Below, one piece after another: positions 26,965 to 36,147 of a DNA stretch of 43,146 bases. Origin of the DNA: Methanomicrobiales archaeon (GTDB lineage Archaea > Halobacteriota > Methanomicrobia > Methanomicrobiales > Methanospirillaceae). The DNA is taken from positions 1 to 43,146 of the forward strand of contig JAAYCY010000024.1 of the NCBI GenBank assembly GCA_012729535.1. Reading direction: 5' to 3'. How positions within the stretch are numbered: position 1 is the stretch's first letter; the number at the start of each line of letters is the position of its first letter. Under the pieces are notes generated by a model. The model made no database searches, was not told where the DNA came from, and worked only from the letters and a program-made list of their open reading frames with translations. Position numbers and translations under genes: made by a program.

Positions 26965-28893
26965 CTATTCCATTTCTTTTCTTATTTCTGCAATCTGGTC
27001 CCTAAGTCTTATCGCTTCTTCGAAGTCCAGACGCTGGGCTGCTGATTTCATTTTAGATTCAAGATTAATAATCAGGTTAGGCAGGGCTTTTTTCGAAACT
27101 TTCTTTTTCTTTTTAATGTCAATGTCCTGCTCTTTAACCGGTTTTTGAATGGTTTTAGGAGTAATACCATGTTTTGTATTATATTCTACCTGCAGGGCTC
27201 TTCTTCTGCTGGTTTCATCAAGTGCTTTTTGCATTGAACCCGTGATGTTATCTGCATAAAGGACAACAAAAGCTTCAGAGTTTCTGGCTGCTCTCCCGAT
27301 GATCTGAATCAGGCTTCTTGCATCCCGCAAAAATCCTTCCTTGTCAGCATCCAGAATACCAATAAATCCGACTTCCGGAATGTCAAGCCCTTCACGAAGG
27401 AGGTTAATTCCTACCAGGACATCGTAAATACCAAGACGAAGTTCTCGTATGATCTCGGTTCTTTCAAGGGTGTCAATATCTGAATGAAGATACCTGGTTT
27501 TGATTCCGAATGAAAGGAGATATTCGGTTAGTTCTTCAGCAAGACGTTTCGTCAGCGTGGTAATGAGGATTCGATCTCCACGCGTGATGGTTATCTGAAT
27601 CTCTTTTTTAATGTCTTCCATCTGGCCCTGGATCGGTCTGACCTCCACGACCGGGTCAACAAGGCCGGTTGGCCGGATAATCTGTTCAACAACCTGGTTT
27701 GAGTGTTCAAGTTCATAATCACCCGGAGTAGCTGACACACACACTACATTCTTCAGGTAATGTTCGAATTCAGCAAACCTGAGTGGCCTGTTATCAAATG
27801 CAGATGGAAGCCGAAACCCGTATTCAATCAGGGGTGTTTTTCGTGAACGGTCACCATTAAACATCGCCCTGACCTGGGGCAGGGTCTGGTGACTTTCATC
27901 AATAAACATGAGAAATCTCTGAGGGAAGTAGTCCAGGAGGCAGTATGGTTTTTCACCCGGCTTTCTTCCGTCAAAAAAGCGTGAATAATTTTCAATCCCT
28001 TTGCATGAACCGGTCTCCCGGATCATCTCGATATCATATGTTGTCCTCTGGCGGAGGCGGTGAGATTCTAGCATGCCAAGGTGAGGGAGTCGGTCCTGGA
28101 GTTCTTTTTCAATTTCTATAAGTGCCTGTTCTTTTTGTGCTTCATCAATGACATAGTGACTTGCCGGGTATACATAAATATGACGGAGATTTTCAACCGG
28201 ATTTCCGGTAGTTCTGTTTATCTCAACAATCCGCTCAACTTCGTCTCCAAAAAGCTCGATCCTGATGATATTATTGTAGTAACTCGGGACCAGGTCAATA
28301 GTGTCCCCTTTAACTCTGAACCTTCCGGGAATAATTTCTAACTCATTTCGCTCATACAGGTTGTCAACAAGCCTGCTGATGATCTCCCGTCTATTGATCT
28401 TCTGGCCTATACCAAGGTCAAATCCCATCCGCTTATAGGTATCCGGTTTTCCAAGACCGTAGATACAGGAAACCGAAGCAATGACGATAACATCAGTACG
28501 GCTGAGCAGGGATGCAGTAGCAGAAAGCCGCATCATCTCGATTTTTGGATTTATCTGGGCATCTTTCTCGATATACTGATCTTTTTTAGCGATATATGAT
28601 TCTGGTTGGTAATAATCGTAATATGAAACAAAATATTCAACCCGGTTTTCAGGAAAAAAGTCTGAAAATTCATGGTATAACTGGGCGGCCAGTGTCTTAT
28701 TGTGAGCAATAACAATGGTCGGCAGCTGAACCTGCTGGATGACGTTAGCCATAGTAAAGGTCTTTCCAGACCCGGTAACTCCAAGAAGAGTCTGGAAGGA
28801 ATTATCATTTCTGCACCCGTTGACCAGTTTATCAATCGCTTGTGGTTGTGAACCGGTTGGTTTAAAATCTGATACCAGTTTAAATTGATTCAT
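26965..28893 (-). CDS. uvrB: Excinuclease ABC subunit B
   Basis: A 642-residue damage-verification helicase of nucleotide excision repair; it is loaded by UvrA and recruits UvrC. Walker A is GVTGSGKTFTMANVI. The beta-hairpin region YYDYYQPESYIAKKDQYIEK that clamps damaged DNA is intact. Helicase motifs such as FIDESHQTLPQ, NLLREGLDIPEVG and QIIGRAARNSE follow, and the C-terminal UVR domain (KSAAQRLDFEEAIRLRDQIA) binds UvrC. Length is normal for bacteria. The start overlaps the stop of uvrC by 4 bases. The gene converges on the second PKD gene with 9 bases between. Confidence 0.97.
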   Translation of the reverse strand: MNQFKLVSDFKPTGSQPQAIDKLVNGCRNDNSFQTLLGVTGSGKTFTMANVIQQVQLPTIVIAHNKTLAAQLYHEFSDFFPENRVEYFVSYYDYYQPESYIAKKDQYIEKDAQINPKIEMMRLSATASLLSRTDVIVIASVSCIYGLGKPDTYKRMGFDLGIGQKINRREIISRLVDNLYERNELEIIPGRFRVKGDTIDLVPSYYNNIIRIELFGDEVERIVEINRTTGNPVENLRHIYVYPASHYVIDEAQKEQALIEIEKELQDRLPHLGMLESHRLRQRTTYDIEMIRETGSCKGIENYSRFFDGRKPGEKPYCLLDYFPQRFLMFIDESHQTLPQVRAMFNGDRSRKTPLIEYGFRLPSAFDNRPLRFAEFEHYLKNVVCVSATPGDYELEHSNQVVEQIIRPTGLVDPVVEVRPIQGQMEDIKKEIQITITRGDRILITTLTKRLAEELTEYLLSFGIKTRYLHSDIDTLERTEIIRELRLGIYDVLVGINLLREGLDIPEVGFIGILDADKEGFLRDARSLIQIIGRAARNSEAFVVLYADNITGSMQKALDETSRRRALQVEYNTKHGITPKTIQKPVKEQDIDIKKKKKVSKKALPNLIINLESKMKSAAQRLDFEEAIRLRDQIAEIRKEME

Positions 28894-30449
28894 TCTTTCA
28901 TCTGTTTTTGTCGGAGTTTTTTCTGGTAGGATATGGCAAACCTGTGGGCTTCATCACGAATCTCCTGGACTAACAGGGATGCCGGGCTTTTCTTTTTAAT
29001 AGAGAGCGGTTGATTTCTTCCTGGAATAAAAATCTCTTCTTCCCGTTTTGCAATAGAAATCAGCGGGATGGAGATTCCCAACTGATCAAGGGAGTTTTTG
29101 GCTGATTTTAGCTGACCTTGTCCGCCGTCAACCACAATGAGGTCAGGCATAGGCTGATTTTCCCGAGAAAGGCGTGAATAGCGTCTTTTTACTACTTCAC
29201 TGATCGCTGCATAGTCATCTGAGGGGCCGGCGGTATTAATTTTATACCTCCGGTAGTTACGTTTGTCAGCTTTACCATCCTTAAAGGAAATCATTGAGCC
29301 CACTGTCCCTGTCCCATGCAAGTGGGAGATGTCAAAACACTCAATTACTTCCGGTGGATTATCCATGTGAAGGGCCTCACCAAGTTCAGCCAGTCTCATC
29401 TTTCCGGTGAAGAAGGAAATCTCCAGGTTTTTGTATGCCAGCTCGAGAAGATGTTTTTTCTCCCCCTGTTTTGGAACCGTAACAGAAACATGTGTGCCTC
29501 TCAACCTGGCAAGATATTCCTGTATTCCAGAACCTGGCAGTTCGGGAAGTATGAGTTCGTTTGGTGGTTTGTTTGTTGCATAATACTGAAGGATAAATTC
29601 ATCCAGAAAATCTTCTGTCTGTGGAAAAACGAACTCCTCTTTACTGGTGAGAGATCCACGTTCAACAAGAAACAGGATGAGATACACCGTTTCTCCTGAT
29701 ACAATATAGTTGATAATATGTTCATCAGCCTTTTTCTGTCGCTGGACATACTGTCTTTCTGATAAATTTTCGATAGCAGAAATCCTGTCCCTGAGTACCA
29801 AAGCCTTTTCATATTCTTCAGATTCTGCATAACCCTGCATCTCTTTCTGAAGATTAGAGATCAGATCCTGGTTTTTCCCCTTAAGCAGAAGATCTGCACC
29901 CTTTACCAGGTACTGATATTCAGATTCAGAAATTTTTCCAGTACAAGGAGCTGCGCAAGTTCCAAGATGAGAACGAAGACAGGCCCTTTTTGTCATCTTC
30001 CTACAGGTTCTGAGATGAAAAGTCTGTTTAATAAATTTTAGAATCTGGTCTCTTTCTGCAGCAGATACAAAAGGCCCGTATAATGTTCCGCTTTTTTTCT
30101 TCGTCCTCTCTCTGGCAATTCCTATGCGGGGAAATGGCTCATCACTTATCTGAATAAAAGCGTAACTTTTTGCATCTTTCAGATCGATGTTAAATTTCGG
30201 CTGATATTTTTTTATCAGATTATTTTCAAGGATGAGTGCTTCAACTTCTGAACCTGTAACGATAACATCGATATCCCGGATAAGGGAAACCAGGATGTCT
30301 ATCCTCGGGGTTATGCTTTTTTTTTGAAAATAACTACAGACCCGTTTTTTGAGGTTCTTTGCTTTGCCTACATACAGGATGTTTCCTACGTCATCTTTAA
30401 ACTGGTAGCAACCCGGATTTTCAGGGATGGTGGAAAGTTCCATGGTCAT
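28890..30449 (-). CDS. uvrC: Excinuclease ABC subunit C, short form without HhH domain
   Basis: A 519-residue dual-incision nuclease of excision repair. The N-terminal GIY-YIG-type nuclease (GCYQFKDDVGNILYVGKAKN), the Cys-rich segment (CRKMTKRACLRSHLGTCAAP), the UVR domain (about 205-240) and the RNase H-like C-terminal nuclease (IECFDISHLHGTGTVG, LIVVDGGQGQLKSA, RDEAHRFAISYQKKLR) are all present. It ends right after that nuclease, so the tandem helix-hairpin-helix DNA-binding domain of bacterial enzymes (about 610 residues) is absent. The start has two nearby ATGs (30449, 30443). It overlaps uvrB by 4 bases and starts 28 bases after uvrA. Confidence 0.96.
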   Translation of the reverse strand: MTMELSTIPENPGCYQFKDDVGNILYVGKAKNLKKRVCSYFQKKSITPRIDILVSLIRDIDVIVTGSEVEALILENNLIKKYQPKFNIDLKDAKSYAFIQISDEPFPRIGIARERTKKKSGTLYGPFVSAAERDQILKFIKQTFHLRTCRKMTKRACLRSHLGTCAAPCTGKISESEYQYLVKGADLLLKGKNQDLISNLQKEMQGYAESEEYEKALVLRDRISAIENLSERQYVQRQKKADEHIINYIVSGETVYLILFLVERGSLTSKEEFVFPQTEDFLDEFILQYYATNKPPNELILPELPGSGIQEYLARLRGTHVSVTVPKQGEKKHLLELAYKNLEISFFTGKMRLAELGEALHMDNPPEVIECFDISHLHGTGTVGSMISFKDGKADKRNYRRYKINTAGPSDDYAAISEVVKRRYSRLSRENQPMPDLIVVDGGQGQLKSAKNSLDQLGISIPLISIAKREEEIFIPGRNQPLSIKKKSPASLLVQEIRDEAHRFAISYQKKLRQKQMKE

Positions 30450-30477
30450 AGTAATTCATCCTGTGAGTCTGCAGGTA

Positions 30478-33333
30478 TCAGGCTTTAGCTGGTTTTTTCC
30501 TGGATTTTTTCTGAAGGGGAAGTGATGGTGTATTTTCAAGGAGTTTACTAAGGAACATCCCGGTATGACTATCTGAGTTTCCTGCAATTTCTTCGGGTGT
30601 TCCAACCGCAATAATTTCCCCTCCGGCATCGCCACCTTCCGGTCCAAGGTCGATAATATAATCAGCAGACTTGATAACGTCAAGGTTGTGTTCAATAACA
30701 ATTACGGTATTTCCTTTTGCCACCAGTTCAGTAAAGACCTGGATGAGTTTCCTGACATCATGGAAATGAAGACCGGTTGTCGGTTCATCAAGCAGGTATA
30801 CTGTCTGACCTGTCGCACGTTTTGACAATTCACGGGTCAGTTTAATCCGCTGTGCTTCTCCTCCTGATAGAGTCGTTGCACTCTGACCCAACTTAATATA
30901 ACCAAGACCGACATCCACCAGTGTCTGGAGTTTGTTTCTGATCTTTGGGATTGATGAGAAGAGTTCAATTGCTTCATCAACACTCATGGCAAGAACATCA
31001 GCAATTGATTTGTCCTTATATTTGACTTCAAGAGTCTCACGGTTATACCGGGTTCCCTTACATTCTTCACATTCGATGTATACATCCGGAAGAAAGTTCA
31101 TCTCTATCTTTATGAGGCCGTCTCCCTGACATGCCTCGCATCGGCCACCTTTTACATTAAAAGAGAATCTCCCTGCTTTATATCCACGGATCTTTGCTTC
31201 TTTTGTCTCGGCAAAGATCTGCCTGACTTCATCAAATAGTTTAGTATATGTTGCCGGATTTGAGCGGGGAGTTCTGCCTATCGGGGACTGGTCAATAACG
31301 ATTACCTTGTCAACCGGTTCATCACAGGTAACAGATTTGTGTTTTCCTGGATCTACCCGGGAGTGATATACCATTTTCTGTAAAGCCGGGTAGAGTGTAT
31401 CATAAATCAGTGTTGATTTTCCAGATCCTGATACACCGGTGATAAGAGTCAGTGTTCCAATAGGAAGTCGTGCGGTGATATTTTTCAGATTGTTCTCCTC
31501 ACACCCTGTGATGGAGATAAACCTGTCACTCTTCCGTCTGCTTGTTGGAACGTCTATCTTCATCCGTCCGGAGAGGTATGCCCCGGTCAGTGACTTTTCA
31601 TGGTTTTCAATATCTGTAGGAGTTCCCTCGGCAATGATCTCACCTCCGTTAAGACCAGCTCCAGGACCCATGTCAATGACCCAGTCTGCAGCCCGTATGG
31701 TATCTTCGTCATGCTCGACAACAATAAGAGTATTTCCGAGATCACGTAGTTGCCTTAAGGTATCAATGAGACGATTATTATCTCGCTGGTGAAGACCGAT
31801 GGATGGTTCATCCAGGACATAGAGCACGCCCATAAGGTTTGCTCCAATCTGTGTTGCAAGACGAATTCGTTGTGCTTCACCCCCTGACAGGGTTCCGGCA
31901 TTTCTTGAAAGTGTCAGGTACCCAAGTCCCACACGTTCAAGGAATGATAACCGTGCAAGGATCTCCTTGAGAATTTGTTTTGCAATTTCAGCCTCCTTTT
32001 CAGGGAGTGAAAGGTTATTAAAAAAATAAAATCCGGCAGAAATGGAAAGGTCAGTAACATCAATGATTGACTTATCAGCAATCCTGACCGATAAAATTTT
32101 TTCCTTAAGGCGCTTTCCTTTGCAGACCTGGCATGGAGAGATTCGCATAAATTTTTCCAGTTCACGTTTGCGGTAATCTGAATTAGTCTGGCTGTAAAGT
32201 CGTTCTGCCTGGGGAAGCAATCCTTCCCATGTCCCTTTGTGAGACCATTCTCCTTCACCCTGCCTGTACTTCATGTGGAATGAAATCTTCTCGTTTGATC
32301 CGTACATCAGAGCGTTGTATTGTTTTTCGGTGAGGTCTTTTATGGGGGTGTTAACCGTAAAACCGAAATGACTTGCAATTGCTCCGACAAATTGTGATCG
32401 GTACCCATCCAGAAAATTTCTGTAAGTTGCAATTGCCCCTTCAGCAATTGATTTCTCCTTATCCGGAATGATCAATTCCCGATCAAAGTCCATTCTAAAC
32501 CCGAGGCCCTTACATTCCGGACATGCTCCAAAAGGACTATTAAAGGAGAACATCCTTGGCTGCAGTTCCTCAAATGTAATTCCACAGACCGGGCATGCCA
32601 TTTTTGATGAATAGAGATGGTCTGTTCCATCTTCGCACAAAACAATAAGGAGGCCGTCAGATCGCCCGATCGCCTGTTCACATGCTTCAACCAGACGTGA
32701 ATGGTCAGAAACTGAAAGCCGGTCAATAACCAGGTCGATATCATGCATTTTGTATCGTTCAAGGATGATCTCTTCATCCGTCCTCATGATCTCACCATTT
32801 ACCCTGACCCTTGCGAATCCCTCCTTGTTCAGATCCTTGAAGAGTTGCTGATATGTCCCCTTCTTTTTCCTGATTATGGGTGCAAGGATAGTTACCTGCC
32901 CGGAACATTCTTTTTCAATATGTTCTGCTATCCGTTCTGGTGACTGACCAATAATCGGAAGGTTGTGTTCAGGACAATACGGGATCCCAATTCTGGCATA
33001 CAGCAGACGGAGATAATCATATATCTCAGTAACAGTCCCGACGGTAGACCGCGGATTTTTGGATGTCGATTTCTGTTCTATGGAAATTGCAGGTGAAAGA
33101 CCCTCGATAGAATCAACATCCGGTTTATTCATGAGTCCAAGGAATTGTCGTGCATATGAGGAGAGGGATTCAACATATCTTCGTTGTCCCTCCGCATAGA
33201 GTGTATCAAATGCCAGGGTTGATTTACCTGATCCTGAAAGACCCGTAACAACGACAAATTGATCTCTTGGGATTGTAACGGTGATATTTTTCAGGTTATG
33301 TTCTCTGGCACCTTTAATGGTGATATTCTTCAT
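30478..33333 (-). CDS. uvrA: Excinuclease ABC subunit A
   Basis: A 951-residue damage-sensing ABC ATPase that starts nucleotide excision repair. Two ABC modules are complete: Walker A sequences GLSGSGKSTLAFDTLYAEG and GVSGSGKSTLIYDTL, two LSGGEAQRI signatures, and the C-terminal zinc module (CEACQGDG ... CEECKGTR). The additional zinc-binding site of the insertion domain is CPVCGITFEELQ ... CPECKGLG. Length matches bacterial UvrA. It is the first gene of a uvrA-uvrC-uvrB operon. Such operons in methanogens are generally regarded as of bacterial origin. Confidence 0.97.
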   Translation of the reverse strand: MKNITIKGAREHNLKNITVTIPRDQFVVVTGLSGSGKSTLAFDTLYAEGQRRYVESLSSYARQFLGLMNKPDVDSIEGLSPAISIEQKSTSKNPRSTVGTVTEIYDYLRLLYARIGIPYCPEHNLPIIGQSPERIAEHIEKECSGQVTILAPIIRKKKGTYQQLFKDLNKEGFARVRVNGEIMRTDEEIILERYKMHDIDLVIDRLSVSDHSRLVEACEQAIGRSDGLLIVLCEDGTDHLYSSKMACPVCGITFEELQPRMFSFNSPFGACPECKGLGFRMDFDRELIIPDKEKSIAEGAIATYRNFLDGYRSQFVGAIASHFGFTVNTPIKDLTEKQYNALMYGSNEKISFHMKYRQGEGEWSHKGTWEGLLPQAERLYSQTNSDYRKRELEKFMRISPCQVCKGKRLKEKILSVRIADKSIIDVTDLSISAGFYFFNNLSLPEKEAEIAKQILKEILARLSFLERVGLGYLTLSRNAGTLSGGEAQRIRLATQIGANLMGVLYVLDEPSIGLHQRDNNRLIDTLRQLRDLGNTLIVVEHDEDTIRAADWVIDMGPGAGLNGGEIIAEGTPTDIENHEKSLTGAYLSGRMKIDVPTSRRKSDRFISITGCEENNLKNITARLPIGTLTLITGVSGSGKSTLIYDTLYPALQKMVYHSRVDPGKHKSVTCDEPVDKVIVIDQSPIGRTPRSNPATYTKLFDEVRQIFAETKEAKIRGYKAGRFSFNVKGGRCEACQGDGLIKIEMNFLPDVYIECEECKGTRYNRETLEVKYKDKSIADVLAMSVDEAIELFSSIPKIRNKLQTLVDVGLGYIKLGQSATTLSGGEAQRIKLTRELSKRATGQTVYLLDEPTTGLHFHDVRKLIQVFTELVAKGNTVIVIEHNLDVIKSADYIIDLGPEGGDAGGEIIAVGTPEEIAGNSDSHTGMFLSKLLENTPSLPLQKKSRKKPAKA

Positions 33334-33796
33334 AATTAGCGATTAAAATGTGTAATTCGGTCAAAAATCGGCTCAAATTCGTTATTTGTTATTCTTCCAT
33401 CTGGTTTGCATATACCTGTTGATTGCCAAGGTTCAAATGGGTTATCTGTCTCCCGGATGGTATACCCATATAATTTATAATGTGGATGTTTTAGGATCAA
33501 TATGCCAAAAAATATCTAGCTTATTCAGGCGTATTTTTCTAATTAGAGGTGGATATAATCAAAAACTTAAAAAGTCCTGATTCAAAAAAAAATTAACTAA
33601 AGGAATGGGTTTAAAAATAATAAATAATCAATATAATCGATTTAATAACGGTGTTATATTATGGCTAAATGGTCCCCTTATAAAATGGTGGCTTACCCTG
33701 AGATATGGCAATAGTGTGCTTCTGTGAAGGTCAATATATAATACAAAACAAATAAAATTAAAAGAATGATATTTTTTAATTTAATGTAGTAATTAC
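33334..33796. other. AT-rich intergenic region, 463 bases
   Basis: A strongly AT-rich spacer between the divergently and convergently arranged uvrA and SHOCT genes. It should contain the uvrA promoter; on the minus strand a TATA-like GGTATATGC is near 33408-33416, about 75 bases before the uvrA start. A less AT-rich island at about 33650-33735 has a 17-codon plus-strand reading frame (MAKWSPYKMVAYPEIWQ, from 33661) with no ribosome binding site. No tRNA, repeat array or convincing gene was found; it may hold a decayed gene. Confidence 0.5.
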
Positions 33797-34429
33797 TTAT
33801 TTTTTATTTTGATTCACCGTTCCGAGGATTTCTTCCTTCAGATGGGCAAATTCCTGTTTGGATAGGTCACCATCTTTGTACATTTTCACAATTTTATCCA
33901 GTTCCTTCATCCGTTCCTGAAGGTTTGCCTCTCTGGGATTAACTGGTCGCTTGTTATCTTCTTTAATTTCAAATTGTGGGACAAGTACTAGAAGCAATGC
34001 ACCAAGAGTGGTAACAATCCACCCGACCGGGATAGAAAGATCAGTGTTCTGCATCATATTTGCCATCACCGGATCCATCTGGCCTCCCATGGACGGAGTA
34101 AGTCCCCCGGAAAGCAGCATCTGGACAGCATATCCCATAGTTGTGGCTGAATATGCATCATACGCAAGAAGGACAAATGCCAGTCCACCAGTCAGGTAAA
34201 GTAGTTTAATCCTCTCTGTATAAACAAGGAATGCAGAAGCCAATGCCAGAATAATGTAGAAATATCCTGATGGAGTCGGACAGTAGAGGCACGTTACTCT
34301 TCCAATTATGGGAAGATCAACATACATCGCAATGCCCCCTATTAACAGGGCTACAACCCCAATATATCCCACTAGTTTTTGAATAATTCCTGTAGCCTTG
34401 CTTAGGTCTATCTCATCATTCAGGTTCAT
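33797..34429 (-). CDS. Four-helix membrane protein with C-terminal SHOCT domain
   Basis: A 210-residue membrane protein of unknown function. Four hydrophobic segments (about 18-40, 55-72, 76-96 and 134-153) are followed by a cytosolic tail. The tail's last 30 residues (LDKIVKMYKDGDLSKQEFAH, then LKEEIL) match the SHOCT motif (L..L...GxIT..EF...K..LL), a short oligomerisation or targeting domain. A CxxC pair (CLYC) lies between helices 1 and 2 and could bind metal or form a disulfide. Start ATG 34429. Divergent from the pyrophosphatase gene with about 90 bases between. Confidence 0.78.
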   Translation of the reverse strand: MNLNDEIDLSKATGIIQKLVGYIGVVALLIGGIAMYVDLPIIGRVTCLYCPTPSGYFYIILALASAFLVYTERIKLLYLTGGLAFVLLAYDAYSATTMGYAVQMLLSGGLTPSMGGQMDPVMANMMQNTDLSIPVGWIVTTLGALLLVLVPQFEIKEDNKRPVNPREANLQERMKELDKIVKMYKDGDLSKQEFAHLKEEILGTVNQNKK

Positions 34430-34521
34430 GTGTATGCCTAGTTAGGAATATTCCTCTTAGGCAATTTAAAGGATCGGTAATTGATATGTACAGTAAACAC
34501 GCATTTCTGTGTATATCATAT

Positions 34522-36147
34522 ATGCAATTAACTTATATTCTCGGACACCGGCAGCCTGATACTGACAGTATTGCCAGTGCAATAGCCTATGCCTCCCTTT
34601 TAAACCAGGTTCACCTTAATTCATATATTCCAGCAAGATGCGGCGACCTGAATGCTGAAACCCGTTATGCCCTGGAAATTGCAGGCATTGAACCTCCGCT
34701 TCTCATTGAAAATGTTGAACCTTCTGTTGGTGACATTCCATTCCTGTATACCCAGAAAGCACCAATGAATCTTCCTGCTATTGATGTTGCTTCCCTGATG
34801 GATGATTATGATCTCAGAAACATCCCGATAGTTGATACTGATGATCGGTTCCTTGGTCTGGTGAGTGAACATGGCCTGGCGAGATCATATGTTAGTCCTC
34901 ATGCAAGTCTCCCATTAAAAGTCGGACCTATCAAGCTGGAAGATCTGGCCCGAATCCTCCAGGCAGAAATTGTTCACGCAGCACACGAAGAGATTCATGG
35001 AGGAGCATCCATCGTTATTGATGCTCTCCACATCTCCCTGGCCCGGCTTGGGTCTGCTGATGTTGCTATCATCGGGGATAATGAACCGTCTCAAATAGCC
35101 CTTATCGCAGAAGGGATCTGTGCACTGGTAATTGCTGAAGGAGCTCACCTGGGAGAACGGGTTCGGGATAGTGCAAAAAAAATGGGGGTAACTCTCCTTA
35201 CAACACCTCTTGATGCATTCAGTGTCGGTAGAATGCTTCACCTTTCCGGCCCGGTAGAGACAATCATGGCAAAAGATGCAGAAACCCTTCACCGTGATGA
35301 TCTTCTTTGTACTGCAGCACAAACAGTTGCCAATTCACCATACCGGACAGCATGCGTAACTGATGAAGATGGACATTTTATCGGGATGCTTTCCCGAAAC
35401 TCCTTCCTTGAAGATGTTCACAAATCCGTGATCCTGGTTGACCACAATGAGTACGCCCAGGCAGTAGAAGGAATTGAAACCGCAGAAATTCTTGAGATCA
35501 TTGATCATCACCGACTTGGAACCATCGCTACACTTCAGCCAATCAGGTTCAGGAACGAACCGGTTGGATCTACATCCACGATAATTACCATGCGGTTCAG
35601 GGAAGAACAAATAGTCCCTGATAAAGGTGTTGCAACACTTCTTCTTGCCGGTATCCTGTCAGACACGCTTGTCCTGAAAATGTCAACAACAACAGATCAG
35701 GACCGGGAAGCTGTCCGGTATCTCTCAGAATTAACCAAAATTATCCCGGAAGAGTTTGGGAGTGAATTAATCAATAAGGGAATGAACCTTGAAGGTGTCC
35801 CGGTTGAAGAATTAATTGCCAGGGATATCAAGGATTACACGCTGCAGGATAGATCTGTCTCTATTGCACAGATAATGACCGGGTCTAAAGATTATGCATT
35901 TCAGCAGGATTCAAAAATTCGTGAATCACTTCGCCAGTTCCAGACAATTAACGGGTATGACCTGAGCATTGTTCTGGTAACTGATGTAATAGGCCAAAGA
36001 AGCTACCTATTTGCATCCGGTGATTCAGGTCTGGTAACCAAACTGGGATATCATGATCAGCCGGTAGTTCTTGAGGGAGTAATGTCCAGGAAAAAAGATT
36101 TCTTTCCTGTGTTCGGTCAACGGTTCAGGCAGGTTGTCCTGAGCTGA
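34522..36147 (+). CDS. Manganese-dependent inorganic pyrophosphatase with CBS/DRTGG insert
   Basis: A 541-residue family II pyrophosphatase, hydrolysing PPi to phosphate in the cytosol. DHH domain: GHRQPDTDS gives metal ligands H9, D13 and D15, the classical numbering when the ATG at 34522 is used; an ATG 12 codons upstream (34486) would spoil it. LVDHNE and EIIDHHRLG supply the rest, and a DHHA2 domain completes the C terminus. Between the two halves of the DHH domain sit a CBS domain, a DRTGG domain (about 140-235) and a second CBS domain, the regulatory layout known to bind adenine nucleotides in bacterial enzymes. The stop abuts the stop of the convergent cfbB/cbiA gene with no spacer. 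Confidence 0.93.
   Translation: MQLTYILGHRQPDTDSIASAIAYASLLNQVHLNSYIPARCGDLNAETRYALEIAGIEPPLLIENVEPSVGDIPFLYTQKAPMNLPAIDVASLMDDYDLRNIPIVDTDDRFLGLVSEHGLARSYVSPHASLPLKVGPIKLEDLARILQAEIVHAAHEEIHGGASIVIDALHISLARLGSADVAIIGDNEPSQIALIAEGICALVIAEGAHLGERVRDSAKKMGVTLLTTPLDAFSVGRMLHLSGPVETIMAKDAETLHRDDLLCTAAQTVANSPYRTACVTDEDGHFIGMLSRNSFLEDVHKSVILVDHNEYAQAVEGIETAEILEIIDHHRLGTIATLQPIRFRNEPVGSTSTIITMRFREEQIVPDKGVATLLLAGILSDTLVLKMSTTTDQDREAVRYLSELTKIIPEEFGSELINKGMNLEGVPVEELIARDIKDYTLQDRSVSIAQIMTGSKDYAFQQDSKIRESLRQFQTINGYDLSIVLVTDVIGQRSYLFASGDSGLVTKLGYHDQPVVLEGVMSRKKDFFPVFGQRFRQVVLS

Noticed and set aside
33425-33445. tRNA T-arm-like GGTTCAAAT
   Set aside because: The flanking bases cannot form the T stem, and no acceptor or anticodon arm is present.
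33386-33580. 64-codon plus-strand open frame in the AT-rich gap
   Set aside because: No ribosome binding site, no family match, composition like random AT-rich DNA.
34486-34521. Upstream ATG for the pyrophosphatase
   Set aside because: It would add 12 residues before the conserved MQLTYILGHRQPDTD start; a TATA-like element at about 34463-34470 would place transcription start after it.
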